Of a stretch of DNA of 64,000 nt, positions 24,898-35,459 are shown one piece after another. The notes beneath the pieces were generated by a model, which saw only the letters and a program-made list of their open reading frames with translations, ran no database searches and was not told where the DNA came from. The DNA is from Mucilaginibacter sp. UR6-11 (GTDB lineage Bacteria > Bacteroidota > Bacteroidia > Sphingobacteriales > Sphingobacteriaceae). Where the stretch lies: contig NZ_JAJIWO010000006.1 in NCBI RefSeq assembly GCF_020880695.1, positions 186,001 through 250,000 of the forward strand, read 5' to 3'. Each line of letters begins with the position of its first letter. Position 1 is the stretch's first letter. The position numbers were made by a program, and so were the translations under genes.

Positions 24898-27498
24898 TTA
24901 TTTAAACTCATCATTACTTAACCCGGTATTTGCTGCTGCGCCGGTAACCTTCAGTTCAACCGGCGAGCCTAATAAAAAGGTTTTAATGTCGTAAGGTATT
25001 TTTACGCCGTTCACTTCGCGGTAGTCGGCAAATTCTGTCGGCGAACTGTTAACCACATCGGTAACTTGTTTAACCTTAAGCCCGGTTTTTACATCGAAGT
25101 ATGATTTCACCCTGGTACCGCCGGGGTGTGTAGCTATAATCAGATAGGCAAGATCCTGGCCCACTGCATGCAGCTTGTCGTCAAGCGCTATCGTGTAACC
25201 ATCCTTGCCATAATCCAGCTCGGGGAAGAAACCGAAGCGATAAACCAGGGTGCGCTGGTATTCTTTAGGCGGATGAGGTACCGCGCTGTTTTGCTGCACG
25301 ATGCTTACACTGTCCCCCACGCCTTTAACATGCAGCACAACAAAGTTGTTATAGGATGGCGCCACCACGTTGTAATCAAACTTATCCGGCGATTTATATT
25401 TATTTACCAACTGTATCGTTGCGCCCTGTAATGGCCCCGAGGCATTGATGGTAAGGTCTTTAATCGCTTTTACTTTATCTGCACCGCCGATGGCATCCAG
25501 GTAGTTTTTTATAACAACAGCGGCGGTAATGTTTTTATCAATCGTAACGCCGCTATATGAATTGTTTTCCGGGTTCATATCAGGCAAAACATGATCGGGA
25601 TCAAGCGTCACCAATACTATTTTTGAGGTGGATCTGTACGGAAAGGTCCATTCGCCGCCGCGCTGCCAAATTTCGGCAGGGAGTTTTACGGTGCCTGTCT
25701 GGCCATTCTCTTCTTTAATTAAAGCGGTTACCGGCAAAGCCAGTCCGCCTAAATTCTCAATCGTAATTAATGAGCCCTTTGATGGGTCGTTGTCATTATA
25801 ATCTATTGATTTTACCGATTGATCCAGGGTCATGGTGCCCATGAACCATTCGTTCCAGAACCAGCTCAGGTCCTCACCTGCCGCGTTATCCATCGAGTGG
25901 AAAAAGTCCCACGGCGTGGGGTGTTTAAAGGCCCAGCGTTTGATATAGGTCCTGAACGCGTAGTCAAACCGCTCCTCGCCCAATATCTGCTCGCGCAGGA
26001 TCATTAAACCGCGTGCCGGTTTTTCATAAGCGGCATAACCCAGGTAATCCGGCTGGATCACATCAGGCGTGGTCATTATCGGATCAGCATCCGGGCTAAA
26101 CATGGCCGGCGCCACTTTTTGCACGTCTTCTCTCTGGTAATATTCGCCGTTGTTAAATACTTTGGTATCTACCTTGTTGATGAAGGTATTAAAACCTTCG
26201 TCCATCCAGGCATACTTACGTTCGTTTGATCCTACAATCATCGGGAACCAGTTATGGCCAAACTCATGGTTGGTAACTTCCCAAAGCTCGGCCGTTTGCG
26301 ATTTCCAGCCGCAGAACACAATTCCGGGATACTCCATGCCGCCCACTATACCTGCTACGTTGGTTGCAACCGGGTAAGTATACCCAAACCATTCCTGCGA
26401 ATAGAGTTCGATACAATTTTTAACATATTCTGTTGATCTGCCCCAACCCAGTTTGCCGGCTACCTCGAGCGGATAAACAGATTGCGCCAGCGATTTCTTT
26501 CCGCTGGGCAAATTGATACGCGCGGCATCCCAGATAAAGGCTTTTGAGGCGGCCCAGGCTACATCGCGGGTATTTTTGCACAAAAAGTGCCAGGTTAAAG
26601 CAGGTTTCTGCGGATAGGACCTGTTATTTTTAATATCTGCAGAATCACGGATGCTTACCGTTTTATCACTGTTACGGGCAACAGCCAGCCTGCTCAAAGC
26701 AGCAGGTGATAATACTTCGGCAGGGTTAAGTAACTCGCCGGATCCGGCTACAATTAAGCCTGCCGGCGCAGTAACCGTATAATCAATATCACCATACTCC
26801 AGGTAAAACTCAGACGCGCCCATATACGGGATGGTGTTCCAGCCGCTTACGTCGTCATAAACTTCCATACGCGGGTACCATTGGGCAATTTCATATACCC
26901 AGCCGTTTTTGGTATTTAGGCGGCCCATACGGTCGGTGCCGTATTCGGGCACGTCAAACGCATAGTCAATTTTAATATTTATTTTTTTACCGTTTGCTTT
27001 CAGCGAATCTTTCAATTTAATCTGCATACGGGTATCGGTAATTAGGTAGTCGGCTTTTTCGGCCTTCCCGTTGGTTATAATATAAACCCCTTTTATCTCG
27101 TCGCCTTTGGTAAATGTTTTATTGATGAACCTGCCGCCGGTTACCGGGCTGGTGGCCTGCGCGCGCGAATCTTCGCGGTAAATATTCTGATCTACCTGCA
27201 ACCATAAAAACGGCAGCCCGTCGGGGCTGTTATTGGTATAGGTGATCACGGCGGTGCCGGTTACCCGGTGTTGGGCCGTATCCAGGGTTACGTTTAACTT
27301 ATAGTCGGCGCGGTTTTGCCAGTACCGGGCGCTTGGTGCGCCACCTGCGGTACGGAACTGATTACCGGTTTGCTGATAAAATAAAGGGGTAAAAACTTTA
27401 TGCTGATCATACCTGGAAGACATTGAATCGGTTTGCGCCTTTACCGAAAACGCGCTCGTGACCAGGGACAGCGCAAAAATAATTCTGTTAATTTTCAT
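24898..27498 (-). CDS. Secreted M1 family aminopeptidase
   Basis: 866 residues from the ATG at 27498, which gives a clear signal peptide ([21 protein letters not shown]). The longer frame upstream runs through the promoter and is not real coding sequence. The M1 domain shows [10 protein letters not shown] (exopeptidase motif) and [14 protein letters not shown] with HExxH and the third zinc ligand in WMDEGFNTF. After residue about 650 the protein continues with a C-terminal domain of about 200 residues ([18 protein letters not shown] onward) resembling the outer-membrane lipoprotein-sorting fold found attached to Bacteroidota peptidases. It processes peptides in the periplasm or at the surface. 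Confidence 0.92.
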   Translation of the reverse strand: MKINRIIFALSLVTSAFSVKAQTDSMSSRYDQHKVFTPLFYQQTGNQFRTAGGAPSARYWQNRADYKLNVTLDTAQHRVTGTAVITYTNNSPDGLPFLWLQVDQNIYREDSRAQATSPVTGGRFINKTFTKGDEIKGVYIITNGKAEKADYLITDTRMQIKLKDSLKANGKKINIKIDYAFDVPEYGTDRMGRLNTKNGWVYEIAQWYPRMEVYDDVSGWNTIPYMGASEFYLEYGDIDYTVTAPAGLIVAGSGELLNPAEVLSPAALSRLAVARNSDKTVSIRDSADIKNNRSYPQKPALTWHFLCKNTRDVAWAASKAFIWDAARINLPSGKKSLAQSVYPLEVAGKLGWGRSTEYVKNCIELYSQEWFGYTYPVATNVAGIVGGMEYPGIVFCGWKSQTAELWEVTNHEFGHNWFPMIVGSNERKYAWMDEGFNTFINKVDTKVFNNGEYYQREDVQKVAPAMFSPDADPIMTTPDVIQPDYLGYAAYEKPARGLMILREQILGEERFDYAFRTYIKRWAFKHPTPWDFFHSMDNAAGEDLSWFWNEWFMGTMTLDQSVKSIDYNDNDPSKGSLITIENLGGLALPVTALIKEENGQTGTVKLPAEIWQRGGEWTFPYRSTSKIVLVTLDPDHVLPDMNPENNSYSGVTIDKNITAAVVIKNYLDAIGGADKVKAIKDLTINASGPLQGATIQLVNKYKSPDKFDYNVVAPSYNNFVVLHVKGVGDSVSIVQQNSAVPHPPKEYQRTLVYRFGFFPELDYGKDGYTIALDDKLHAVGQDLAYLIIATHPGGTRVKSYFDVKTGLKVKQVTDVVNSSPTEFADYREVNGVKIPYDIKTFLLGSPVELKVTGAAANTGLSNDEFK

Positions 27499-27525
27499 GT
27501 TATTGTATAAATATATGGGACTTGA

Positions 27526-27556
27526 TAAAGATATACTATCAGCGTAAATATTCAAA
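27526..27556 (-). promoter_or_regulatory. Promoter of the M1 peptidase gene
   Basis: On the minus strand TTTG (27556-27553), a 19-base spacer and TATCTTTA (27533-27526), one mismatch from TAnnTTTG. The start codon at 27498 follows 27 bases after the -7 box, which supports the shorter M1 start. Confidence 0.6.
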
Positions 27557-27583
27557 ATCCCGCATCCAATCCCGCTTCTTTGT

Positions 27584-27600
27584 TTAGGCCCGGGGCCTAA
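27584..27600. repeat. 17-bp perfect palindrome, candidate operator
   Basis: TTAGGCCC, a central G, then GGGCCTAA. It lies in the divergent region between the M1 peptidase promoter and cydA, about 28 bases upstream of the M1 -33 box. The GC-rich core stands out in AT-rich surroundings. The bound regulator is unknown; it does not match an FNR box. Confidence 0.6.
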
Positions 27601-27616
27601 TTTAAAATCAATATAT

Positions 27617-27675
27617 ATAAGCTTTATTATTGGGTATTTAACAGCGTTTACAGCATAAGCTTTATCTTTGGGTAT
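27617..27675 (+). repeat. Duplicated 21-bp element upstream of cydA
   Basis: ATAAGCTTTAT followed by three variable bases and TGGGTAT occurs at 27617-27637 and again at 27655-27675, with 2 differences in 21. The second copy contains TATCTTTG (27663-27670), an exact -7 consensus 23 bases before the cydA ATG; the first has TATTATTG at the same place. It looks like a duplicated promoter or paired binding sites controlling cydAB. Confidence 0.65.
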
Positions 27676-27692
27676 CCTGTTTTTATCGCAAC

Positions 27693-29006
27693 ATGAATGA
27701 TTTTTTAGCCGCCAGATCACAAATGGCCCTCTCGCTGGGTTTTCACATCATTTACTCCTGTATTGGTATGGTGATGCCGGTTTTTATGGCGATATCCCAC
27801 TATAAATACATCAAAACACAAAACCCGGTTTATAAAAACATTACCCAGGCCTGGAGCAAGGGCGTAGCCATATTTTTTGCTACGGGCGCGGTATCCGGCA
27901 CCATGTTGTCATTTGAGCTGGGTTTGTTATGGCCAAAATTCATGGAACATGCGGGGCCTATTTTTGGCATGCCGTTTTCGCTGGAGGGCGTGGCGTTTTT
28001 TATTGAGGCCATCGCTTTAGGTTTTTTCCTTTACGGCTGGAACCGCTTCAATAAATGGTTCCATTGGTTTACGGGTGTAATGGTGGGTGTAAGCGGCATT
28101 ATATCCGGGATATTGGTGGTATCCGCTAATTCCTGGATGAACAGCCCCTCGGGCTTTAATTATGTAAACGGACAGTATTTAAACATTGACCCCATGAAGG
28201 CCATGTTTAACGGCGCCTGGTTGTCAGAGTCGTTACACATGACCATTGCCGCCTTTTCGGCCACGGGGTTTGCTGTAGCGGGCATCCACGCGTTAATGAT
28301 CTACCGCAAACAAAATATCGGGTTTCATACCAAAGCGTTTAATATCGCTATCATATTTGGGGCCGTAGCAGCCATATTGCAACCTTTTAGCGGCGACCTC
28401 TCTGCCAAGCATGCCGCGAAAAGGCAACCGGCCAAGTTAGCCGCAATGGAAGCTTATTTTCATACCCAAACCTATGCGCCGCTGGTTATTGGCGGTATAC
28501 CGGATACCGTCACCAAAAAAGTTAATTACGGGATAGAGATACCCGGCCTGCTTAGCTTTTTGGTGTATGATAATTTTAAACGGGAAGTGACGGGTTTGGA
28601 TAAGATCCCGGCCCGGGATCAACCCAATGTACCGGTTACGCATTATGCCTTTCAGATTATGGTGGGTATTGGGATACTAACCATGCTGATAGGTGTATTA
28701 TATTTGATAGCGATTTGGAAAAAACATGCCTGGCTAACCAGTTCATGGTTCTTGAAACTGTTTATTATGGCCACGCCGTTAGGGTTTATCGCCTTAGAGG
28801 CGGGCTGGACCGTTACCGAGGTTGGGCGCCAGCCCTGGATCATCCAGGACGTGATGCGCACCGCAGATGCCGTAACACCGATGCCGGGGATACAATATTC
28901 ATTCTATATATTCAGCTTTATCTATTTTACATTGAGCCTGGCGGTTATTTTTCTGCTGCAACGGCAAATTAAAATGGTGCCGGAATTGTATGATGTAAAG
29001 AAGTGA
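27693..29006 (+). CDS. cydA: Cytochrome bd ubiquinol oxidase subunit I
   Basis: 437 residues, an integral membrane protein of about nine helices. It catalyses quinol oxidation coupled to oxygen reduction. Heme ligands and quinol-site features are visible: [15 protein letters not shown] (His for heme b595), [17 protein letters not shown] (His for heme b558) and the Q-loop end [15 protein letters not shown]. It is shorter than the roughly 520-residue enterobacterial form and belongs to the short Q-loop type, usual in Bacteroidota. cydB follows after 124 bases. Confidence 0.95.
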   Translation: MNDFLAARSQMALSLGFHIIYSCIGMVMPVFMAISHYKYIKTQNPVYKNITQAWSKGVAIFFATGAVSGTMLSFELGLLWPKFMEHAGPIFGMPFSLEGVAFFIEAIALGFFLYGWNRFNKWFHWFTGVMVGVSGIISGILVVSANSWMNSPSGFNYVNGQYLNIDPMKAMFNGAWLSESLHMTIAAFSATGFAVAGIHALMIYRKQNIGFHTKAFNIAIIFGAVAAILQPFSGDLSAKHAAKRQPAKLAAMEAYFHTQTYAPLVIGGIPDTVTKKVNYGIEIPGLLSFLVYDNFKREVTGLDKIPARDQPNVPVTHYAFQIMVGIGILTMLIGVLYLIAIWKKHAWLTSSWFLKLFIMATPLGFIALEAGWTVTEVGRQPWIIQDVMRTADAVTPMPGIQYSFYIFSFIYFTLSLAVIFLLQRQIKMVPELYDVKK

Positions 29007-29119
29007 TGAGTGGTGAGTTTTGAGTGATAAGTAAAGCTCAAAATCTGAAAGTAAAATATTAAACAGTGGTGAGTTTGAGTAATGCGTAAAAAAACTCAAA
29101 ACCCATAACTCACCACTCA
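29007..29119. repeat. Inverted and direct repeats between cydA and cydB
   Basis: TGAGTGGTGAGTT at 29007-29019 is exactly complementary to AACTCACCACTCA at 29107-29119, with a third copy of GTGGTGAGTTTGAGT in direct orientation near 29066-29080. The whole 124-base gap is built from this sequence, which could fold into a long stem inside the cydAB transcript. Confidence 0.7.
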
Positions 29120-29130
29120 AAACTAAAAAC

Positions 29131-30144
29131 ATGTTAACCGTAGTAATCATCTTCTTATTCTTCGCCATATTATTGTACTTCCTGTTGGGGGGCGCCGATT
29201 TTGGCGCGGGGATAATTGAGCTTTTTACATCAGACGATAATAAACAACGTACCCGCAGTACCATGTACCAGGCTATCGGCCCTATCTGGGAGGCTAACCA
29301 TATGTGGCTGATCATCGCGGTGGTAATTATGTTCGTTGGTTTTCCCAATATTTATAGTAAGATGTGCACTTACCTGCATATCCCTTTATTGTTAATGTTA
29401 CTGGGGATCATAGCGCGAGGTACGGCCTTTGCCTTCCGTAATTATGATGCGATTAAAGGAGAGCGTACGCAACGGCTGTATAACAACATATTTGTTTATT
29501 CCAGCTTTTTAACACCGCTTTTCCTGGGGATCATTGCCGGCAGCGCCATATCGAGGCAAATTGATTTTGAGGCTAAAGATTTCCTTACGGCTTATGTATT
29601 TAGCTGGTTCAACTGGTTTTCCATAGCGGTTGGTTTATTTACGGTTGCGCTTTGCGGATTTTTGGCAGCCATTTACCTGATTGGCGAGGCTACCGATGAT
29701 TTTGATGTTAAACGTTTTATTAAAAAAGCCAAAGTACTTAACGGGATCGCTTTTTTTTGCGGCGGACTGGTTTTCCTGGCGGCCGAAACTTTGAATATCC
29801 ACATGGCGTACTGGATCTTTGGCAACCCGGTAAGCCGTACGGCGGTTATCGCCGCATCGGTATCCCTGGTGTTGTTATGGATAACGGTTGCCAAAGGGCT
29901 GAAACAGATACCGCGGATCTTCGCCGCGTTCCAGGTGAGCATGATATTACTATCAGTGGGCTACACCCATTACCCTAACTTTATTATGGGTAAGAACAAT
30001 AAAAACCTGTCGCTTTTAACAGATCATGCCACCTCAAAAACTATTGATGATCTGGGCATTGCTTTATTGGTGGGTAGTTTGTTTATTTTGCCGGCTTTAG
30101 GTTACCTGTTTTACAGCTTCAGGGGCAAACAAAACCACGGATAG
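29131..30144 (+). CDS. cydB: Cytochrome bd ubiquinol oxidase subunit II
   Basis: 337 residues with eight predicted helices. It starts with LYFLLGGADFGAGIIELF and has the PIWEANHMWLI motif characteristic of CydB. It forms the heterodimer with CydA; it carries no heme but is structurally needed. No CydX-like small subunit or cydCD transporter gene follows in this window. It ends at a shared hairpin terminator. Confidence 0.94.
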   Translation: MLTVVIIFLFFAILLYFLLGGADFGAGIIELFTSDDNKQRTRSTMYQAIGPIWEANHMWLIIAVVIMFVGFPNIYSKMCTYLHIPLLLMLLGIIARGTAFAFRNYDAIKGERTQRLYNNIFVYSSFLTPLFLGIIAGSAISRQIDFEAKDFLTAYVFSWFNWFSIAVGLFTVALCGFLAAIYLIGEATDDFDVKRFIKKAKVLNGIAFFCGGLVFLAAETLNIHMAYWIFGNPVSRTAVIAASVSLVLLWITVAKGLKQIPRIFAAFQVSMILLSVGYTHYPNFIMGKNNKNLSLLTDHATSKTIDDLGIALLVGSLFILPALGYLFYSFRGKQNHG

Positions 30145-30173
30145 GCAATTAACAAACATAGCGGCACAAAGCA

Positions 30174-30203
30174 AGAAAGGCTGCTATTACCAGCAGCCTT
30201 TCT
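30174..30203. terminator. Hairpin terminator between cydB and GH92
   Basis: AGAAAGGCTGCT and AGCAGCCTTTCT form a perfect 12-bp stem with a 6-base loop. The two genes are convergent, so it can act on both. Confidence 0.75.
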
Positions 30204-30219
30204 GTATAGATATTGCTGA

Positions 30220-32388
30220 TTACCTGGTGGCAATAATAATCGTACCGCCGTTTTTAAACAGATCGTGCGATACGAAGTAACCTTTGTTTAGCTTGCCATT
30301 AACTTTAATAGAGGTTATGCCCCTGCCCTTTCCGGGTTTGGTTATGGTAATGTATTTACCGTTGCTGGTGCGCCATTTAACTTCATCAAACAACGGGGCG
30401 GTAACCATATATTTTGGATCGGTTGGCGATACCGGGTATAATCCGAGTGAACTGAATACATACCACGCCGACATTTCGCCGGCATCGTCCATACCGGCAA
30501 GCTCAATACCCCTGTCGCCCATACCATATAGGTTATTCAGGATATTATCCAGCACCTTCTGTGTTTTTTCGGGCTTACCGATAAACGTATAGGAGAACGG
30601 CGCTTCGTGATCGGGCTGGTTACCCTGGCAATACTGGCCGATAAAGGTTTCAATATTACGGGCTATGTAATGCGGGTTCCAGGGCGTGCTGAACAAGGAG
30701 TCCAGTTTTTCTTCAAACTTCCTTGGGCCGCCGTATAGTTCAATCAAGCCCGGCATATCATGCGGGGCAAAGAACGATACCTGCCAGGCATTTGCTTCGC
30801 GATACATATATTCATAGTATGGGTACTGCGGATTAAAGTTTTTGATCCAGCTGCCATCCGCCAGTCTGCCGCGCATAAAGTTGGTAGACTTGTCAAACAC
30901 ATTTTTATAGTTTTTTGACCGCGCCATCAGGATCCGGTAGTTGGCTGTATCGCCTAACTTTTTGGCGATCTGCGCTACCGAATAATCATCGTACGAATAC
31001 TCTAAAGTTTTAGATACCCCGGCGGTGCCTTTGGCGGTAGTTGTCGGATTTTCAATATCCGGATCAGGGATATAACCCTTTGCCAGGTAATCGGCCAGGT
31101 ACTGGCGCCCGCCGCCACGGCCGGTTCCCGGCACATTGGCGTTATGCAGCAGTATTTGATAAGTGCCCCTGATATCAAACTGATCAATCCCCCTAAGGTA
31201 AGCTCCGGCGATAGATGAGGCGCCGTGGTCGCCATGGAAAAATGTAGGGATATAGCCGGTCTTATCACCTTTATCTTTTAATGATTTGATCACATTCAGG
31301 GTAACATCCGGCGATACCAATTCTAACAGCACATCCTTATTGCGGTAAGTATCCCATAATGATGGCTCGGTATAATAATTGATGCCGGTGTTAACCACAT
31401 TTTTTTTAATATCCGTAAAATCTCCATTTACATCGCTGCGCAACGCCGGCCATAAAAACGAGCGGTAAAAGCAGGAATATAGCATTCGTTTTTGCTTTTC
31501 TGTACCACCCTTTACCTGTATTGATGACAATAGTTTTTCCCAGGTTTGGTTGGCTTCGTTACGGATGGCGGCAAACGATTTGTTGCCTATTTCTTTCTCC
31601 AGGTTTAGTTTGGCATTGGCCGTACTGACAAATGAGAACCCAATTTTAAGTTCAACGGGCCCGGTACCGCCATCCGCCAGATGGACTATTGCGTCGCCTG
31701 TTTTCTGGCCCTCATCCTTTTTCTCCAGTCTTTCGATCTTCGTATTCAGTATGCCGTAAAAATAGATATTCTCGCCGCCCTGGAAGCCCTGTATGGCATG
31801 GTCGTTAGCTTGTTCTATGTTCCAGCCGGATACGCCGCTCAGCGCTTTTGACAGGTCAAAAAGGATCTGGCGGTCTTTGTTGTTTTGGTATTCGTATTTA
31901 TGGTAGCCGCATCTTAAGGTAGATGTAAGGCTTACATTTATTTTATAATCGTCCAGGAAAACCTGGTAATAGCCCGGCGATGAACTTTCATTTTTATGCA
32001 AAAATTTCGACCCAAACCGGGCACCCGGATTTGACATCGGTAAGACAGGCACATTACCAAAGTTCCAGTGCCCTTTATTGGTATGGGTAAAGGCTACAAT
32101 TGATGAATCTTCATATTCATAACCGGCGCCGGCAGGTTGATATTTGGTCATGGGGCTTACTTGAACCATGGCGTTTGGCAATGAACTGCCCGGGAAAGTC
32201 AACCCCGACCATGGCCGCCAGTTTTTTGGGGCAACATAACCCAATATTTTGGGGTCTGCAACCGCTTCTGTGCCTACAAAGGTGTTTACATACTTAGTAT
32301 AGCTGGTGGTAGTTTGCGCACTGCTGGTGGCTGATGCCAGCAAAACCATAACAGCAACATTTAAAATGCTTTTAACCGGGATTCTCAT
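30220..32388 (-). CDS. GH92 family glycosidase (alpha-mannosidase type)
   Basis: 722 residues with a signal peptide (SILNVAVMVLLASATSSAQ) and the two GH92 domains: an N-terminal beta-sandwich (YVNTFVGTEA at about 33) and a C-terminal (alpha/alpha)6 barrel. Family segments include TGYIPTFFHGDHGASSIAGA, YMYREANAWQVSFFAPHD and GMGDRGIELAGMDDAGEMSAWYVFSSLG. GH92 enzymes are calcium-dependent exo-alpha-mannosidases. The catalytic-region motif is GNQPDHEAPFSY, unlike the GNEPS[FY]HIPYLYN of the two other GH92 genes here, so it belongs to a different subgroup and probably has another linkage preference. It is a stand-alone gene with a TATATTTG -7 box at 32412-32419. Confidence 0.92.
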   Translation of the reverse strand: MRIPVKSILNVAVMVLLASATSSAQTTTSYTKYVNTFVGTEAVADPKILGYVAPKNWRPWSGLTFPGSSLPNAMVQVSPMTKYQPAGAGYEYEDSSIVAFTHTNKGHWNFGNVPVLPMSNPGARFGSKFLHKNESSSPGYYQVFLDDYKINVSLTSTLRCGYHKYEYQNNKDRQILFDLSKALSGVSGWNIEQANDHAIQGFQGGENIYFYGILNTKIERLEKKDEGQKTGDAIVHLADGGTGPVELKIGFSFVSTANAKLNLEKEIGNKSFAAIRNEANQTWEKLLSSIQVKGGTEKQKRMLYSCFYRSFLWPALRSDVNGDFTDIKKNVVNTGINYYTEPSLWDTYRNKDVLLELVSPDVTLNVIKSLKDKGDKTGYIPTFFHGDHGASSIAGAYLRGIDQFDIRGTYQILLHNANVPGTGRGGGRQYLADYLAKGYIPDPDIENPTTTAKGTAGVSKTLEYSYDDYSVAQIAKKLGDTANYRILMARSKNYKNVFDKSTNFMRGRLADGSWIKNFNPQYPYYEYMYREANAWQVSFFAPHDMPGLIELYGGPRKFEEKLDSLFSTPWNPHYIARNIETFIGQYCQGNQPDHEAPFSYTFIGKPEKTQKVLDNILNNLYGMGDRGIELAGMDDAGEMSAWYVFSSLGLYPVSPTDPKYMVTAPLFDEVKWRTSNGKYITITKPGKGRGITSIKVNGKLNKGYFVSHDLFKNGGTIIIATR

Positions 32389-32527
32389 TATTAAATAGAT
32401 TATTGGTTAACCAAATATAAATAATCCTGCTGCGGGCAGGTTAATATGTTAAAAATGTTACCGTGAACTTTAACATTTCCATAACTTTTTTTAACATAAA
32501 AATATGCGCAAGTATGGCTGTAATTAA

Positions 32528-32568
32528 ATACTTTTAGCCTGTTATCACAACCGAATACTTACTAAACC
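32528..32568 (+). promoter_or_regulatory. Upstream element shared with the paralogous barrel gene
   Basis: ATACTTTTA (32528-32536), ATCACAAC and ACTAAACC occur in the same order and nearly the same spacing as at 35411-35449. ATACTTTTA includes a near-consensus -7 box. No -33 TTTG was seen at correct spacing for this copy. Confidence 0.55.
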
Positions 32569-32602
32569 CTGTCACCGCGTGCCCCCCGGCACGTTACCAC
32601 CT

Positions 32603-35317
32603 ATGAAAAAACTTCTTGTATTTTTTTACCTGCTGTTGTTGTCATCAGCCGTATTTGCGCAAAATAAAGCATCAATTAAAGGTATCCTGTTAGATTCTGT
32701 TTCAAAAAAGCCGGTGGAACATGCCACGGTAGCCATCGTAAATCAAAAAGACACCACGCTTATTTCTTATACCATCTCCCAAAAAGACGGGTCGTTCAAA
32801 CTAACCGGCCTGCCCGTGGGCCGCGAAACAAAATTGATCATATCGATCATGAATTTCAATACAGTTAGGCGAACCTTTGTATTTAAGCCCGCCGAAACTA
32901 AGGATATTGGGGAAGTATTATTAACCGGGAAGGTACTGACAGAGGTGGTTATAAAAGGCGAGCGAACGCCCGTAGTCATGAAAAAAGATACGATTGAATT
33001 TAATACGGAGGCGTTTAAAACGCGCCCAAACGCCGTTGTTGAAGACCTGTTAAGGCTGCTGCCCGGCGTACAGGTAGATTATGACGGAACGGTAACCGTA
33101 AACGGTAAAGAGATCAGCAAATTATTGATTGACGGCAAGCGTTTCTTTGGATCTGATCCAAAGGTGGCCACCAAAAACCTGGATGCCGATATGATTGATA
33201 AGATACAGGTTTATGATGACCGCGATGACGATCCGGATCATAAAAAAAACAGCGTTGAGGTTAGTAAGATCATCAACCTTAAAATGAAAAGCAAAATCAA
33301 GAAAAGCACGCTGGGCAAAATTTATGGCGGCATAGGCTCGCGCGACAGGTATGAAGCAGGCGGCATACTTAGCAGCTTTAGGGATACGCTCCAGGTGAGC
33401 GTGATCGGCTTAGCCAATAACCTGAACAAAACAGGTTTTTCTCAGGATGAGTTATATACCATGGGGGGCTTTAACAGATCCGGCGGCAACCAGGTGTGGG
33501 ACGGAACATTTGGCGGCAATGGCTGGGGGGGCATTGAGCGTGTTATTTCAAGCGGGCTAAACATCAATAATGACTATGGTAAAAAGTTAAAAATGAACCT
33601 GTCTTATTTCTATACCAAAAGCAGCCAGGATTATGACAGCAAATCAACTAATGAGCAAACCCTCCCTCAAACCGTACTTAAATCAACATCTAATTATAAC
33701 ACCACACAAAACAGTCAGAAACACAACATTACCGGCCTTATTGAATGGGCGCCTGATACGATAAGGCGCATTAAATATGAACCTAAACTAAATTTTAATC
33801 CATCCGGCGATGTTACCTCAAGCTCAGAGAATTCATCAAACACGCTAACACCGCGGCTTACGGAAAGTATTAATAGTTCTAATACATCAGGCTTTAACAA
33901 TACCTTTTCGCACGAGTTTTCATTTTATACCAAACTTAAACGGAAGGACGAATCTTTCCGGCTGGCGCACACGTTAAGTTTAAATAAAAGCGGATCAACC
34001 GAATTTGATTACAACAACCTGGTTTCTTATACCGCTGACATCCAATCGCAAGTGCTTAACCGGTTGGGCGATAATAACAGGCACGACAACTCGGCCGGGA
34101 TTTCAGAAACTTATAGCCGCCGGTTTAGCAAAAAAATAAGTGCCGAACTGTTTTCAAACTCCAGATACCTGACCACCTTACAGCAAGTTTCGCTTTACAA
34201 TAAAAACACGACATCAGGATTATATGATCAGTTTTTGCCGGATCAAAGCAATAAATTGATGCGCTACTGGTTCGTTCAAAACCTTAGGCCCCAGTTAAGC
34301 TATGAGTTTAACGACAAGCTAACCGCGCGGGCCGGCCTCAACAGCGAGTTTCAATATATCAATAACCAGTTCAACAGCACGGTAGCTAATATTGCAAACC
34401 ATTATTTTTTCTTCTTCCCGGAGTTTGAACTGAGCGGCGACGGATATTCGATTAACTACAGCGAGTCAATTGATCAACCGGAAATTTACCAGCTGCAACC
34501 TATTACGCGCATCTATAACCAGTTATATAAATCAACCGGAAATCCAAATTTAGAACCCAGCCGCGTGCGCAGTATTTATGCCCGTTATTATAAATACAAT
34601 TATGACAAACAGGTTAACTTTAACTTGTATTCCAGCTTAACCTTAAAAAACAATAATGTAATTGAAAGCACCACAAGGGACACCGTAGGCGCAATTACCC
34701 AAACCTATGTAAACAGAAACGGCGGCTGGCGGGGATATTTTGGTGGCAGCTGGGGTAAACAATTTAAAAAAACACAGAAGTGGCAAATAGGCTTGAACAC
34801 CAATTTCAGCGGTAATGCAGACCACGGCAGTTTCTTTTTTAACGGAGATGAGGGAACCCGATCTAATTACTCTTTTAACTTAAAGCAAAATATCAATTTT
34901 AATTATAACGCTGTTATAAGCTTCAATACTAATTATAATATTAACGAGAATATCACCCGTTACGGCCGTGTTAACTATCCCTCGGTTAATACATTAAGGC
35001 ATACCGTTGGTACCGATGTCACGGTGCGGTGGCCGGCCAGGATGATTTTTGATGCAAAATATGGTTACAACTATAATCCGCAGGTTGCAGAGGGTTTTCC
35101 GAGATCATCAAATTTAGTCGACCTGGCTGTCACCTTTATGATGTTTAAAAAAGACCGGGGGCAATTGAAATTATCGGTCTATGATCTGCTTGATCAAAGT
35201 GTTGCGGTATACAGATATGCTTACATAAACTCTATAACTACTTCCGAACACCAAATATTAAAACGGTATTTCATGCTTACTTATCAGTATAAATTAAACA
35301 TATTTAAATCAAAGTAA
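32603..35317 (+). CDS. Outer-membrane beta-barrel (OMP_b-brl_3) with carboxypeptidase-like N-domain, copy 1
   Basis: 904 residues from the ATG at 32603, which gives a clean signal peptide (KKLLVFFYLLLLSSAVFAQ); an in-frame GTG eight codons upstream is less likely. Residues about 22-110 form a CarboxypepD_reg-like beta-sandwich (SIKGILLDSVSKKPVEHATV), followed by a plug-like region (VVEDLLRLLPGVQVDYDGTV, then LIDGKRFFGSDPKV) and a long barrel ending KRYFMLTYQYKLNIF. Such proteins are TonB-type transporters or pores without a SusD partner. The neighbour at 35460 is a close paralogue, aligned over its whole length. Confidence 0.85.
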   Translation: MKKLLVFFYLLLLSSAVFAQNKASIKGILLDSVSKKPVEHATVAIVNQKDTTLISYTISQKDGSFKLTGLPVGRETKLIISIMNFNTVRRTFVFKPAETKDIGEVLLTGKVLTEVVIKGERTPVVMKKDTIEFNTEAFKTRPNAVVEDLLRLLPGVQVDYDGTVTVNGKEISKLLIDGKRFFGSDPKVATKNLDADMIDKIQVYDDRDDDPDHKKNSVEVSKIINLKMKSKIKKSTLGKIYGGIGSRDRYEAGGILSSFRDTLQVSVIGLANNLNKTGFSQDELYTMGGFNRSGGNQVWDGTFGGNGWGGIERVISSGLNINNDYGKKLKMNLSYFYTKSSQDYDSKSTNEQTLPQTVLKSTSNYNTTQNSQKHNITGLIEWAPDTIRRIKYEPKLNFNPSGDVTSSSENSSNTLTPRLTESINSSNTSGFNNTFSHEFSFYTKLKRKDESFRLAHTLSLNKSGSTEFDYNNLVSYTADIQSQVLNRLGDNNRHDNSAGISETYSRRFSKKISAELFSNSRYLTTLQQVSLYNKNTTSGLYDQFLPDQSNKLMRYWFVQNLRPQLSYEFNDKLTARAGLNSEFQYINNQFNSTVANIANHYFFFFPEFELSGDGYSINYSESIDQPEIYQLQPITRIYNQLYKSTGNPNLEPSRVRSIYARYYKYNYDKQVNFNLYSSLTLKNNNVIESTTRDTVGAITQTYVNRNGGWRGYFGGSWGKQFKKTQKWQIGLNTNFSGNADHGSFFFNGDEGTRSNYSFNLKQNINFNYNAVISFNTNYNINENITRYGRVNYPSVNTLRHTVGTDVTVRWPARMIFDAKYGYNYNPQVAEGFPRSSNLVDLAVTFMMFKKDRGQLKLSVYDLLDQSVAVYRYAYINSITTSEHQILKRYFMLTYQYKLNIFKSK

Positions 35318-35410
35318 CCAGGTGACTGTCAAGGGTTCAGTGTATCCTGTTCATATTAAATGTTCCCGTTTATTTAACATTTGAAAAGGTTGATATTTCA
35401 TTTCCTTTAT

Positions 35411-35449
35411 ATACTTTTAACAAATATCACAACTACCATTGACTAAACC
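35411..35449 (+). promoter_or_regulatory. Upstream element of barrel copy 2
   Basis: ATACTTTTA (35411-35419), ATCACAAC (35425-35432) and ACTAAACC (35442-35449) repeat the leader of copy 1. Here TTG at 35390-35392 lies 19 bases before TACTTTTA, so a promoter is plausible. The element ends 10 bases before the start codon. Confidence 0.55.
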
Positions 35450-35459
35450 TTAACCACTA

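Noticed and set aside
27499..27720. N-terminal extension of the M1 peptidase by 74 codons
   Set aside because: It runs through the M1 promoter and the palindrome, and overlaps the cydA start. The ATG at 27498 is followed directly by a signal peptide.
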